NCBI GenBank assembly: GCA_034509495.1 | Contig: CM067525.1 | Span: 965,348-1,029,347, forward strand | Source: Acestrorhynchus altus | Lineage: Eukaryota > Chordata > Actinopteri > Characiformes > Acestrorhynchidae | Length of the DNA: 64,000 nt | Direction: 5' to 3' | Shown: piece by piece, positions 33,734 to 45,270 of the stretch | How the letters are laid out: each line of letters starts with the position of its first letter | How positions within the stretch are numbered: the stretch's first letter is position 1 | The notes under the pieces: model-generated | Seen by the model: only the letters and a program-made list of their open reading frames with translations | What the model was told of the DNA's origin: nothing | Database searches by the model: none | Program-made: the position numbers and the translations under genes

Positions 33734-35802
33734 CATGAACTCCTCCATCTCTGCTCTCAGTTTGTTGTACATCTGTGACCCCTCCAGGCACCCGTACATT
33801 ACAAACTTCTCCTTTTCCCAAAGCACCCATTACTGATTCATACGCGCGAGGAGACATAATCAACAAACTCGGAGACGCGCTGACCCGTCGGGAAAACACC
33901 GAACCCCTGATGGACCTGGGTGTTTAACTGGGAGATGAAAGGCTGGTGGTTTATTATCAGAGATGCTCTACGATGGGCTGATTATTGGCCCATCATGTGG
34001 CTTTCTTTTCAAACAGCAGATTTTCTGGTCGTGGAGAGAAACACCTGCTGCTGTAACTGGGACGAGTCGGTGTCTTCTCCGAATTGCTCCACACAAACAG
34101 ACCCTGATGGATGTTTACCTGTTGAGATTGCATGTTTGTGAACAGAGCAGCCTCACAGTCGTACATCATTGCTGACGTAATCAATCAGCCAATCAGTTCA
34201 GCTCTTCTTCTCTGGGAGCTGCATGGAGGGGAACCCTCTTTAGCAATGTACCCGAGATTAATCTTAACAACAATAAATAAAAGAGGAACGTAGTTAACAA
34301 ATAGAGAATATGTCTCTGTGTTGGTGTCAGTAGTGTGTATTTAAAAATGATCAAAGATCAAATGAAGCTTATTTAATATTATTGTTAATTTTATTGATCA
34401 AGAAAAAATATTATTAACCACAATTAAATACGTAAAACCCACGTCAGGTGATTAAAAAGTGTGTCAGCAATGAATAGGTATATTTATGATAATAAAATTA
34501 ATAACTTTTAATATAAAATTGTGAAGCTAAAAATAAAATCGTGCTGAAACGTCTGATCAGTGAGCTGCAGTCCGGCTCTCTTTATTGGCTTTCATAAACG
34601 TGCCGTATACGTGACCGGTTGAATCATCCGATGAGTGAAATCTGATGAAGGATCACTGAGTGCTTTTAAACACACGGTGTGAATAAACAGCCTGAGCTGA
34701 AATATGAGGAATGTGATGTGTGTATACGGTGTTATTTTTGTTTGCAGCTCATCCGTCACTTTTAAACTGGGGAAGCGAACTTCCCACCGTAGACTCAAAT
34801 TACTCCGCCACCTTTTCTGGAGTGAACTGTGTTTGGCCCTCAGAAATCCTGTTTCATATTCGTGTCAGTCGTGTCTGTGAAGCGTTTGAAGTCTACTTTG
34901 CAAAAAATCATCTTGCTCAGAAATAGTCTGGGTATCTGGAGGGCCTTCCACCTTAAACTGCGGTCTGTCCACATGTGTCCACCCGGTTTGTGTCGGCTTC
35001 TTTGGTCAGGACACAGAATACATTTCTCAACTGTAAGGGTTTCCGTCACTTTGGAGCAGCTTCCTTTGTCGTAGAGGCTAAGAAATGCAGCCTGCCTTGG
35101 AGATGTGAACTCAAGGTGAAGTAAATCCTGGCTGGATGGCGTCAACAGGCAAATGGGAATAAACATAAGTCTAAAGATTTGCATAGCCATGGAGCGGAGC
35201 AGGGAAATGAGGTCAGGAGTGGGTGAGCAGTTGCTCATTATCATTCAAAGGAACAAGCGCTTAATCTGGCTGTTGTGGATGAGGACTTAACAGGCAGTCT
35301 GACCAAAGTGTAGATATCAGGTCAGCTTGGACATCCGTCTACCAGTGGTTATGGATATAGTTCAGGTGCGTACGATCATCTGATCATCTGGTTTTGATTT
35401 TCGTTCCAGACGTGAGTCCGTAATTGAGTGTTTGACTGAACTAATGAGTGACTAAGTAAGTCATCGAGTGACTGACTGGCTGCATTAGTGAACGCTGGAG
35501 TAAATGAGTGACTGGGCTGGTTAGTAAGCCAGTCATCAGGTAAGGTGGGGGGAGATGGATGGAGTCCCTGATTCGACCGGGGAAGGATGGAGGGTTTAAT
35601 TGTGAACTGTCCGTGTAGGAAATTAAATCTCACTTCAGAAATAATGAGAAGGATTAGTGCAGGCCGCCGGGTCAAGAGCAGTAATCACAGTTTCCATCGG
35701 CGACGTCTCGGTCTCGTTTAAAATGAGATTTTAGTGAGAAGTGAGAGACAAGGTTCGTTTACAAAATCAGTTACACGCAGGCCTACCTAATTCTAGAACA
35801 TA
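33733..35802. other. Unique sequence upstream of the Tc1 copy
   Basis: 33738-33825 carries a 28-codon minus-strand frame discussed in the findings. 34260-34560 is very AT-rich. 35060-35300 is a low-repeat block with the octamer ATTTGCAT at about 35176 and may be conserved regulatory DNA. 35400-35540 holds a degenerate GAGTGACT pattern. No gene is supported. Confidence 0.3.
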
Positions 35803-36502
35803 GAGTGGTGCTTGGAAATTTGCAAACCCTGTAGACCTAAGACATTGGGGACCTTTAGGATCGGAAGATCATTTGAAGGTGACATTAGTCAGGTGTTCAA
35901 TCAATGGGAGACAATCAGGTGTGAGTGGGTGTGTCCTGGGATCCATCAAAGTCTGATCTTCTCAACACGTGAAGGCTACTGGAACAAGGTGGTTTCATGG
36001 ACAGCTGAGACCAAAATATATCTTTTGGGTTAAATGAGAAGCGTTTTAAGCGCATTCCAGCTTAAAACCCTGTTCCATCTGTGAAACATGGTGGGGAAAC
36101 ACCGGTAGTATCATGGTTTGGGCCTGTTTTGCTGCATCTGAGGTGGAACAATGAATTCTGAATGACACCAGCAATTTCTAAAGGAATCAGAAGGTCTGTC
36201 TGTGAGCTGAATCTCAAGAGAATGTAGGTCATGCAGAAAGACAACGACCCTAATCACACAAGTAGTGCTACCGAAGAACAAAGAATAAAGGTAATGTTTT
36301 GGAATGACCCAGTCAAAGAAGCAGCAGTTCATGGGAGGAAACCCACCAGCAGCACAGAGTGGATTAAAATTAGTGCAGGACTGATCAACTGTTATGGAAA
36401 CGTTTAGTTAAAGTTATTGCTGCACAAAGGGAAACACAGCAGATACTGGAAGCAAATATTTGAAGCTCAGTTTCATGCAGGACAACCTTTCAAGCACCAC
36501 TG
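35803..36502 (+). mobile_element. Tc1-like family C element with both ends and TA duplication
   Basis: The left end GAGTGGTGCTTGGAAATTTG and right end CCTTTCAAGCACCACTG are inverted repeats, bounded by TA at 35801-35802 and 36503-36504, as expected for Tc1/mariner. The 700-bp interior keeps scraps of the transposase: GWGNTGSIMVWACFAAS-like and MQKDNDPNHTSS (second aspartate). The helix-turn-helix part and the glutamate block are deleted. It is non-autonomous and ends about 460 bases before the predicted neurexin acceptor. Confidence 0.8.
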
Positions 36503-36961
36503 TAGGTTATGATTCCTTTCTTCTCGCAGTGCATGTTATTACAGATGTGTAACGTCACTGGATGCTTCGCCACGGTTCTTCAGAAGCTGGATTCTCTTGC
36601 CCGCTAGCTTACTTTACCTGTGAAAATTAAGACTCTTCGTCGGTCCGAACAACAAACATTCACTGAAATCCTTGCGATGCTTACGTTCTTGAGTCTGTCG
36701 AACCCCATAGGCATGCAAGACCTTGTCTGGCTGCTGAATGTCTGACTGTCTGTATTTCTCTTCAGATATCCTGTGCTATAAACATGATTCAAATCAATGG
36801 CTGGAGATATGAAAGCTGTTTTTAGGCCCCCTCCTGGAGGCTAACCTCCACATCGATAAATACAGGGCTTGGTTTTTCGTTCTAGTTTTACATCCTGTTC
36901 ATGGATTTGTTGGGCTGTGGTACATGTCTGATGTTGGTCTTCATTTGTTCTTGTCTTGCAG
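36503..36961. other. Unique sequence before the neurexin acceptor
   Basis: This stretch lies between the Tc1-like element and the predicted acceptor. It has no recognisable coding block. On the model above it is the 3' end of a 5'-UTR intron, with a pyrimidine-rich run over about 36935-36959. Confidence 0.4.
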
Positions 36962-37611
36962 GAGCCTCCAGGCCAGGAGAATGCGAGAATCAGATGGGGA
37001 GTAGATCTTTCATGGCAAAAATCCTCTGGGGGGAAAAAGGAAAGGAATAGCGGAAAAGTGGGGCAAGGTGACGAAGCACCATGAACACGCTCGTCTGTCC
37101 ACAGGATGCCAGATAACTGTGACTCGTCTCACTGTTTGAAAGAATACATTCGTCTGTCTCCCCCTTTCATCCCATCGTTTCCTTGAAGAGTATAGAGTGC
37201 TTTGACTCTGCTGATACAGTGGACCAGTCAGGAGTCTAATCGTGAACAAAGTTGGTGAAATATTTAGATTATTGCAGCCATTTTTCATCCCTCTTGTGAG
37301 TCTCGAGAGCACCCACTGATGGAGAGACGAAGGAGAGAGTCAGGAAAAAGCCGGGAGAGAAGCAGAAAGTGAGAGCGGAGCAATATCAAACGAAAAACGA
37401 ACAGGAGGAGAATCTGCTGAGTCTGCAACGTTTGGAATAAGCTTTTTGGAGGTTTGGAGTGTCCTGCACTAGACTCCATTACCAAGTCTGTGCTTTATAG
37501 AAGGAACAATCTTTGTTTGGACAGCCATCACCCTACTCAAGCTGTCTGGTGGATCAGAACATAACCCGCAGCGTGCCACTGTAAACTCTTCTGGACTCTA
37601 TCAGGAGTTGT
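36962..37611 (+). other. Probable 5' leader of the neurexin exon, with acceptor site
   Basis: A pyrimidine-rich tract followed by TTGTCTTGCAG ends at 36961 and makes a good 3' splice site, so the exon could start at 36962. Neurexin genes usually have a non-coding first exon before the first coding exon, which fits. The leader would hold several upstream ATGs with short frames, for example 36981-37004 and 36994-37050, which could damp translation. The acceptor is predicted by eye. The exon could instead begin at a transcription start or at another AG within this stretch. Confidence 0.45.
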
Positions 37612-38326
37612 ATGATGTCAACGAAAAGCATATCATCACAGTGCCCATTGTGGTACTTCGTTTTAGCCGGGTGCTTTCTTTCGGCATGGACCCTGGAATT
37701 TGGTGGAGCCACAGGTCAGTGGGCCCGCTATGCTCGCTGGGAAGCTGGCTCAATTGGTGAGCTCAGCTTCAGTTTGAAGACTAATATAAGCAAAGCCCTT
37801 GTGCTGTACCTCGATGATGGAGGAAACTGCGATTTCCTGGAACTTCTAATAGCAGGAGGGCACCTGCAGCTACGTTTTGCCATCCACTGCGCTGAGCCAG
37901 CGACCATTCAAATGGAAACTCGTGTCAGCGATGACCGTTGGCACATGGTCCTCCTCACCCGCAACTTTCGTGAGACTATGCTCATGGTGGACGGTGAGAC
38001 CAAGGTGGCTGAAGTTCGCTCCAAGCGCAAGGAAATGGCTGTGGTCAGCGACCTCTTTGTTGGAGGCATTCCGCCAGATGTTCGCTTGTCTGCCCTGACC
38101 TCTAGCACAGTGAAGTACGAGCCTCCTTTCTTGGGCCTTATCTCTAACCTGAAGGTGGGTGAGATGCCCCCTACCCTGCTCAACAGTCAAGGAATTCAGA
38201 GCGACCTGGAGTACCTGTGTACCAAACAGAACCCATGTCTGAATGGAGGATTCTGCGTCGTCCAGTTCGGAGAAGTGCACTGCGACTGCTCCCACACACG
38301 ATTCAGAGGGAAATACTGCAAGGAAG
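37612..38326 (+). CDS. nrxn2: Alpha-neurexin, first coding exon (neurexin-2-like; partial)
   Basis: Alpha-neurexins are presynaptic single-pass adhesion receptors that bind neuroligins, neurexophilins and other partners. This exon encodes their extracellular N-terminus: 238 codons plus one base, open throughout. Residues about 12-27 form a hydrophobic signal peptide, with probable cleavage before LEFGG (28-32). Residues 28-200 are LNS1, with QWARYARW (36-43), LYLDDGGNCDF (65-75), DDRWHMVLLTR (107-117) and DLFVGGIPPDVRLSALT (147-163). Residues 203-236 are an EGF-like domain with cysteines at 203, 209, 215, 224, 226 and 236. N58-I-S is a glycosylation sequon. The SKR/GGIPPDVRLSALT and STVKYEPPF segments match my memory of neurexin-2 rather than neurexin-1 or -3. 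An in-frame TAA at 37582 closes the frame upstream. ATG 37612 has T at -3 and ATG 37615 has A at -3, so either could initiate. The exon ends in phase 1 at GTAAGA. Reading through the donor would stop at 38365. Paralogue a or b cannot be assigned. Confidence 0.88.
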
Positions 38327-38899
38327 GTAAGAGAATGTCTTTTCTAGTTGCTGCGAAAAGGGAATGATCGGGAAATGGTCCTCTAGTTTTGTTGGAGACC
38401 AATGTTGTAGAAGATATGACTAGACAGCTCCAGTGGATGTTGACTGAGAACCTTTGGGTATTCCTGTCTGTTCCTAACAGTTCAAAAGCACAGTGAATGT
38501 CTTCGGGTTGTGCTATGGGTTCGGTGAAGTTTTTTCTAAGTCGTCACTCTCGCACTTATGACTCATATGGCTTCATCACGAAGCTCTTTGATGTGCACTG
38601 CGCTTTGGACGTGTTCCCTTATGCATAATGTTATAAAAATTAGTGTGTGGGCACAGAAATGGGGGTTCTGACATGGTTCCTTGAATGGGAAGTCTTGGAC
38701 TCTTCCGTGTAATGAGAAGTTGTTTAGCAGAGTAAGGTTATCCGTCTAACAGTAGTCAGATCCAGTTAGCCCATGCATTTTCTTGTTTTTTTTCGGGATG
38801 GATTTGGCATTTTATGTCACAGTCTGGCCTTTCAGAGGGCCCATAAAGCACAGGCGACATTTCAAGACGGATGAACCCAGGCTGAACTTTTTATTTTGC

Positions 38900-39420
38900 T
38901 CTTCCCTAAAACAAATTTCCTTCAATTCCCGTCCAATCGCTTTCTCCCTTCCGTGCCAGAATGCAATTCAATTTCCCTATGAGGATCTTTGACCCAGGCT
39001 GTAGCTTGCTTTCCCTTTTCCTCCATCAATTTCTCGTGTCATCTGCTAACGGCACATTTTCTGCCTCTTCTCTTTCTCTCTTGCTCTTTAACTTTCCTTT
39101 TCTCGTCTTTCCATTATCCAACCGATATTCGCCCTTCACATTCTCCTCACAGCCTTGGCTTTATTGCTACTTGTCTGCCCTTCTTTCTATCCATCTTTCT
39201 CTCTCTCTGCTCGTTTGTCTCAGGCTGTTGTTTGTAACGCGACCACTTTATCTCTCGCCGACTCTTCTCCTCTCTTCTTTCTGCCCTCTTCTTCTTTAAC
39301 TTGCTTGTCATCTATCTTCTCCCTCTGCTATTGTCTGTGTTGGAGTTCTCCATTTTTTGCTGCTCTTTGCTCTTTCTTTTCCCTTCGCCGTTTATCCATC
39401 ACCTTCCCCTCTTTTCTTAG
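38900..39420 (+). other. Pyrimidine-rich intronic tract
   Basis: For roughly 500 bases the plus strand is dominated by C and T (TTTCCTTTTCTCGTCTTTCC and similar), without a clean repeat unit. Several YAG sites occur, but none leads into recognisable neurexin coding. Confidence 0.55.
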
Positions 39421-39584
39421 CACTGTGTGATGGGAATAACTTCCAGCATCACAGTTAAAATTTACGTATTATAGGATATTTAACGTTAAACTTACGTTAA
39501 CTAATGTTTCATTTTTTGTTTTCTTAAATAACGTCGCTTTGATGATGCCGGTTAGCACTCAGATTGCAATGGTGTTCATTCACT

Positions 39585-39700
39585 TTCCACACCAGGTACC
39601 TAAACACATTGTTCCAGAAGTCCTGCTCTTTGTCTAGATGTTCTCTGGAGAACTTTAGTCTGGTCCTGATGTTTGTTTTTTTTACATCAGCTGTGGTGAG
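39585..39700 (-). pseudogene. Tc1-like transposase relic
   Basis: The minus strand reads RTRLKFSREHLDKEQDFWNN, the segment just before the first catalytic aspartate in Tc1-like transposases. The aspartate block itself is not recognisable. Confidence 0.6.
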
Positions 39701-39790
39701 AGCTACCTGTAGGTCTGTGATGAATATTTTAGGATTGTTGGATCTTCTTAAAGCACCTTGCAGTTCTGTTTTGGACTGAACTTGCTAGGA

Positions 39791-41220
39791 CGGTCTGATC
39801 TGACCATGTGGGCAGTTGTTTTAAGTATCTACAACCTTCTTTCTGAAGGTCTCAGAAGGTGACGGTGGAGTCCTCTATAAAGATCATTTGCAGCTGATGT
39901 TCACCTAATTTTAATTGTAGAGATTTTAAATAGTAATAAACGTGGGCTGCCACCTTCATTATGGTGGTGCTTATCTCTACATGAACATCTGTACATGTTT
40001 TTGCTGTGATGTCATAAAAATTAACAATCCAGAACCCATTCAGGGCTCTGTAATCAGGGGTCTGCTGGCATGTTTTAGTGGCACCAAATTAATGCTTTTA
40101 CATTCATTTGAACTTCGACGATATTAGAAAAAACACTGACGTTGAGATTGTGTCTGTGATTCTTCACCAGAAGTCAGTGATCCAACATATGATGACATTA
40201 ATAATGTGCTCTGTGTATTAAATATGAGTAACATAAATAATCAGGTTGATCAGTCATTGAAAATTAATTGTATGAATATTGCACATGCCCACATTGCGAT
40301 GCTGATGCTGAAATGATATACAGGAAAAATTGGAATAAACTGTATTATTGGTCATTTTCAGGTTTTTGGCCACTAATATAATGAGTTAAATAAGTTTAAT
40401 TGTGTAATAAAGCAGAACTTTAAACTATTCAATATTTCTATAATATACTAATTAAATTAAATGAATATAAACATCCTGGAAAGCAATAATGTCCTGGAAT
40501 TCCTGTTTCTCTTTAGCTGAGAATGAACGCCATCTCCTCAAAACAGTGACGTCCAGCACTTAAGATGGGTTAAACCGGACTAAAGCAAATCCTGTGGATT
40601 CTGTAGCCATAATAATTTTTGCTCCAGTCTCCGAAATTGAGCTCCCTCTAATGGACAGGTTATATATTGCATTTGTTGAGATGGTGATCACAAGTTGAGC
40701 CAAAGGTTGATTCACATCGATATGCTTTTACTTGCTAAGAAGACATGTTGAGTTGAGGTCATGTCCATTTATTGTACGATTACGTAATTATTGGGACGGG
40801 CCTAGTCTGGACTTCTGACTCAAAATAGCAGGTGAGGAAGGTGGTCAACCTTAAGAGGTGGTCATTTACAGCACCTTGATGATGAATATCGATGCTGAAA
40901 TACGACAGCAGTGGTGTGGCCCTGACGGACCGTACTCGCAATTCCGGTATCTGCTGTAACTTCCGATTAACCCTTATTATGAACACTAACTACAGGAATC
41001 TGACGGTATCCACCTCTCGTATTGGAGTTGGGGAGAAGGTACGAAGGAAGTCAGAATTCGGCACAACCTGGAAAGGGAATACTCACTACAGTTATAGGCC
41101 GTGTAGGTGCCGTTCTGTAGACCTTTTTGGACCTTGCTCTAGACATTCAGGTCGCCTATGGAAATGCCCCGAAGTGTACTGATGTGCAGATATTCACAAT
41201 TCTGTCAACCTCACCCCCCC

Positions 41221-41223
<3 letters not shown>
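39791..41223. other. Intronic unique sequence, nothing recognised
   Basis: It is AT-rich over 40140-40480. No exon, RNA gene or clear repeat was seen. Confidence 0.3.

Positions 41224-41264
<41 letters not shown>
41224..41264. repeat. CT microsatellite
   Basis: About 20 CT units follow a short C run. A second, shorter CT patch lies at 41410-41450. Confidence 0.9.
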
Positions 41265-41267
<3 letters not shown>

Positions 41268-41904
41268 CTGCTTTGCCCTTACCGTTCAGACTTGTTCTGT
41301 TACTGATGTCGTTATAGCTGCTGGCTGCCAACATAGCTGCCAGTACCGCTCCCCCATCCATGTTCATTCCTCCATTTCTCCATTAATCTGTCTCATTCTC
41401 ATCTCTGTCACTCTCTCTCTCTCTCTCGTTCACTCTCTCTCCCTCTTGTGTGAGTGGATGGAGATGGACAGAGTGTGGGCTGGTGGAGTGCTGATACCGT
41501 TTGGCTGTTGGCTAAAGCAGGAGCAGAATACCAATGCACTACCACTGTGACTGCGGGAAATATTTGTCCTTTTGAAAAGAAAAAAAAAAAAAAGACATAG
41601 AGACGGAGAAAGACATACAGAGCGAGGGAGACAGATGAAGATGGGCAAAGAGAGAGAACAATAGGTGAAAATGAGGGATTAAAAATAAAGGTGTAGAGCA
41701 GGGGTGGGCAGCACTGAACCTGCACTGATGTCCCTGCTCTAACAGGCCAAACATCGCAACTAACAGGTGAGTTGAGTCAGGTGTGCTTGAGTAGGAGGAG
41801 CTACAGTCCATTCCACAGGATGCTTCAGCAGGACCCTACTCTGTAATTCACAACGCCCTGCAACATCATGAAAACAGTGCACGGCGTTTGCTACCATGCT
41901 TGAC

Positions 41905-42110
41905 ATAGTCTGTGTGCAGGTTGAGCATCAGCTCCGCCCCCTCTCTCTGATCAGTCAGAGTTTGTGTGCAGGTAGATCATCAGCCCCGCCCCCTCTCTCT
42001 GATCAGTCAGAGTCTGTATGCAGGTTGATCATCAGCCCCGCCCCCTCTCTCTGATCAGTCAGAGTCTGTATGCAGGTTGATCATGTTCACGTGGACAGAG
42101 CAGTAACTGG
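41905..42110 (+). repeat. 52-bp minisatellite, locus 2
   Basis: Unit starts lie at 41932 (CTCCGCCCC) and 41984 and 42036 (CCCCGCCCC), a 52-base period. Units carry CTCTGATCAGTCAGAG and TGTATGCAGGTTGATCATC. The right flank CACGTGGACAGAGCAGTAA equals that of locus 1 at 23.5 kb, so the whole element, flank included, is duplicated. Confidence 0.85.
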
Positions 42111-45100
42111 AAGCTCCTTTAGTATTTAAACTGGGATTTTCTGATCCTGAGGACAATTAACTGCCCGCGAAGTGCGGATCTCGGGTCGCATGGCTTTGTT
42201 TGAGTTTCTTTAATGTGTTTATTTTAATAGAAAGCTGTCTGTGTTTATTTAGAGGAGATATCCTCTGAGGATGTTGTGCTTTAACAGCTCTACTGAAGAA
42301 CACACAGATGCCCTGATATATCAGAAGCACATGATTAATTCAGTAGTTATTATGTAAAAGTTACGTAAGGTGCATTAAGCTTTCTGTGACTCATCTGATT
42401 AGACCCTTATTTCATTCTCACGCATACTAATGCCTGCCGTTGTTTACAAACCATGTCTGTTATATTTAGAACCACTGATCTGCACGGTCTAAGTGGAGAA
42501 CACAGAATGCGATATCGTAGATTAGAACACACATGCTGTGGGGTTCTGCAGTTCTCCAGCACAACCAAGAACAAATCCCACAAGTTTCTCCCAAGAGCAC
42601 GGAGGCCTTCATTAACTCCAGCTCACAAAGTTCTCGCGAAGTCACCAACCCTTCCATACGAGGCTCCACACTTTCATTCTGAGCTCTTCAGGGGAGGCAG
42701 ACACATTTTAAATTAACACAACATTTTCACCTTCACTGCTCTTATAAAAACTCCAAACGTGCGAATTCACATCCATCTCCAGCCCAGAGCCGTTTCCCCA
42801 GCATTCCTCACCGGCAGCGGCTCCCGGAAATGTACAATTCCGTAACTAGAGCTTTCACAAAACCGAAAACTGTCGTCAACCTGTCAACCTGATCATCAGG
42901 CAGGATTATAGGCATGGAAAGCTGTGTCATTTGGGAATCGTAATGATTTAATCGTTCCTGGAAAGTTCTCTTAGGGATGTAGCGCAGTGTGATTCCCATC
43001 TCCGTACAGTAGTGCATAAAACATTATACTGGATGATTTATTTTCATCCGATAGAAGCCAAACTGATCAACAGTGCAGCAGAACATCAAGTAATGTTAGT
43101 ATTTTTAGTCAGTATGATTTTTAATGCAGTGTTGGGTATTTGATTGAATCCGTTCCTCCTTTACATATGAACTATGAGTATTTCTAGAATCCGGCGCTCC
43201 GATGGGGGCGGGCCAGGGACTGTATCCACCATTCAGTGTGAATGTGCTGAAATAAGGAACCTCAGGATCTCGCCGGATTATCAGGACAGAGACATGGAAC
43301 CTTTACACGCGGTGACGAAAAGGACATCTTAGTCCAACACTGGATTGCTTTGATAATACTGTTAAAATATTACTGATATCAGTTTATAATCAGTTGTTTT
43401 TGAACACTTTATCAGTGTCAATCTGTTTTTATCTGAAATTTGACCTTTAATTTATATATTTTACTGATTTTAATTTAGTTTATACAATTTCTATAATGTA
43501 TGGTTTTATTTTAAAATCAAATAAAACATTAAAATACGTAACATTGAGTCGAGTAACCACTGGATCCCTGACAGTGTAGCTTTAATTATTTACGTATTCG
43601 TTAGTAAAATTACGTTGTGAGTAGAGCGGCGCAGACACCCTGAGTGCTTCATAAAGCTGACGTTCTGATGGTTACAGAGTGCGTACAGGAGAACAACACT
43701 GTCTAAAGGCAGACACGGTGACACGACTTCTAAGTGATCTTGGAAAAGGGAGCGAGAGGGAGAAAGAGACGGGAATGAAGCAATCACTCCCACCTCCATT
43801 CCAGCCCCCCTCCCCTTTTCTTCTCGTCCATTTCGCTGTAATTGCGCTCGCTGGTTCGTTCCCTCGTTCTCTCTCTCATTACCCTGTCTATGAACCAATC
43901 ACTTTCTCCTTCCCCTCACAGAGGGCTGTAATTAAAACCGATGCCTGTTCACCTGCATGGGCCATTGTTTTAATAATTGATCATGACCTCAGTCGGCGTG
44001 AGCGCCACCGTGTGCGCGCTGACCCTTTATTGCCATAATAAAGTCGACCGTATCAGAAATCTGCTGTAATTAAAGGTTAAACGAGCTTTGGAAAAAAAAC
44101 AGTGCTGATATTAATACGTTTACCCTTTGACCCCGTTCCTTTACGGCTAGCTGAAGGAATTACAGTGTTCCGTGCTCTGACATTTAGCTACCGTTAACAT
44201 TTACTGATGAGACTGAAGTTTCTAGGTACGCAGACGTTCCGCCCATCATCTCGTAATCATAGCGCTGTTTCTGATTGGTTCTTCACCCTCAGATTTGGCT
44301 CCACCCAACTTAAAGCCAACCGAGGAAAACTACGGGAACTCTAACAGTGTTGAAAGTTTTTGATCATTATAAAACAAAAGCATTTTCAACAAAAACCATT
44401 CGGGTTATGTTCCATCAGCAGTGTGAACAACCCGAAACGATTTTGGGGCACTTTCATATATGGAACTGAAATCCGATCCATATCGGATTCACGACAATGT
44501 GACTCTGAACAGCCGGATCGGAATTTACATCAGTCCGACTCTGGATTCCTCATAAAGGGAAAACTGATGACCGCAGTGAGGGAGGTGGACAAGGTTGGAA
44601 TAGTGAGAAACAAACTGGTCAAACGGGGCCGAATAATGAGTTTGTCTCAGTGATGAGTCCAGCTATCGGTCACGAGGACGACTTGAAGGCAGCATAAACT
44701 GGCCGAGGACACGACCTAGCAGTTAGAGTAGTCCCTGCGGTTCCTGCCGGCTTTTGGAAAGCTTTATCCACTGACAGATGACCTGGGACAGAGACGGGGA
44801 CAGAGACGGGGACAGTGTGGCTGCGTTTGGTTTCATTTTCCATTCTCATCATGACTTCATTAGAAGAAACACAATCTACACGTGTGCCGAGCGCTCACCG
44901 GAGCTTTGATGGTTCTTCTGACGCACAGACTGTGTCATAAAGAGGTCTGGTGCTGCTAAAATAAATCGTTTTCTAATCCATATCTCCACTCAGGCAAAAT
45001 GTCACAGCAGAGCTGGTTTTCTCTCCAGTCAAATCCCATTTCTGTAATTACAGATACGAAATCCGATGCGTTTCTGCGCTGAGCTGAAACAAATGAAAAA

Positions 45101-45270
45101 TGTGCATGACGAGCGGCGCGCCTGACTCTGAAATAAGCCATTGCGTAATCCAGCTTGACTTCCATGCTTTCAATTATTGCTGAGTTTATGTGTTTGTGAA
45201 ACTGCTGTAAATTAGAGAATGAAGTGATGTGTTATAGATTTGGAAACGGTTGTGGAACGAGTAAGATGTT
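42111..45270. other. Intronic unique sequence
   Basis: 44787-44816 has a 12-bp tandem (GGGACAGAGACG). 45000-45180 is a low-repeat, low-CpG-decay block that looks like conserved non-coding DNA, and 43900-44060 is a weaker candidate. No exon is recognised. Confidence 0.3.
45000..45180. promoter_or_regulatory. Candidate conserved non-coding element (appearance only)
   Basis: The block is free of repeats and open codons and contains TCTGTAATTACAGAT, a palindromic TAATTA homeodomain-type site, and TTTCAATTATTGCTGAG. Neurexin introns often host such elements. Without alignment this is only a suggestion. Confidence 0.25.

Noticed and set aside
34840..35244. 134-codon minus-strand frame
   Set aside because: It has no recognisable domain and no supporting splice context. 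The region is better described as unique non-coding DNA.
37870..38295. Minus-strand frames of up to 141 codons over the neurexin exon
   Set aside because: They are antisense shadows of the strongly conserved neurexin coding strand.
41697..41815. Possible hAT-like element starting CAGGGGTGGGCAGC
   Set aside because: The start looks right, but I could not find a matching right end or an 8-bp duplication.
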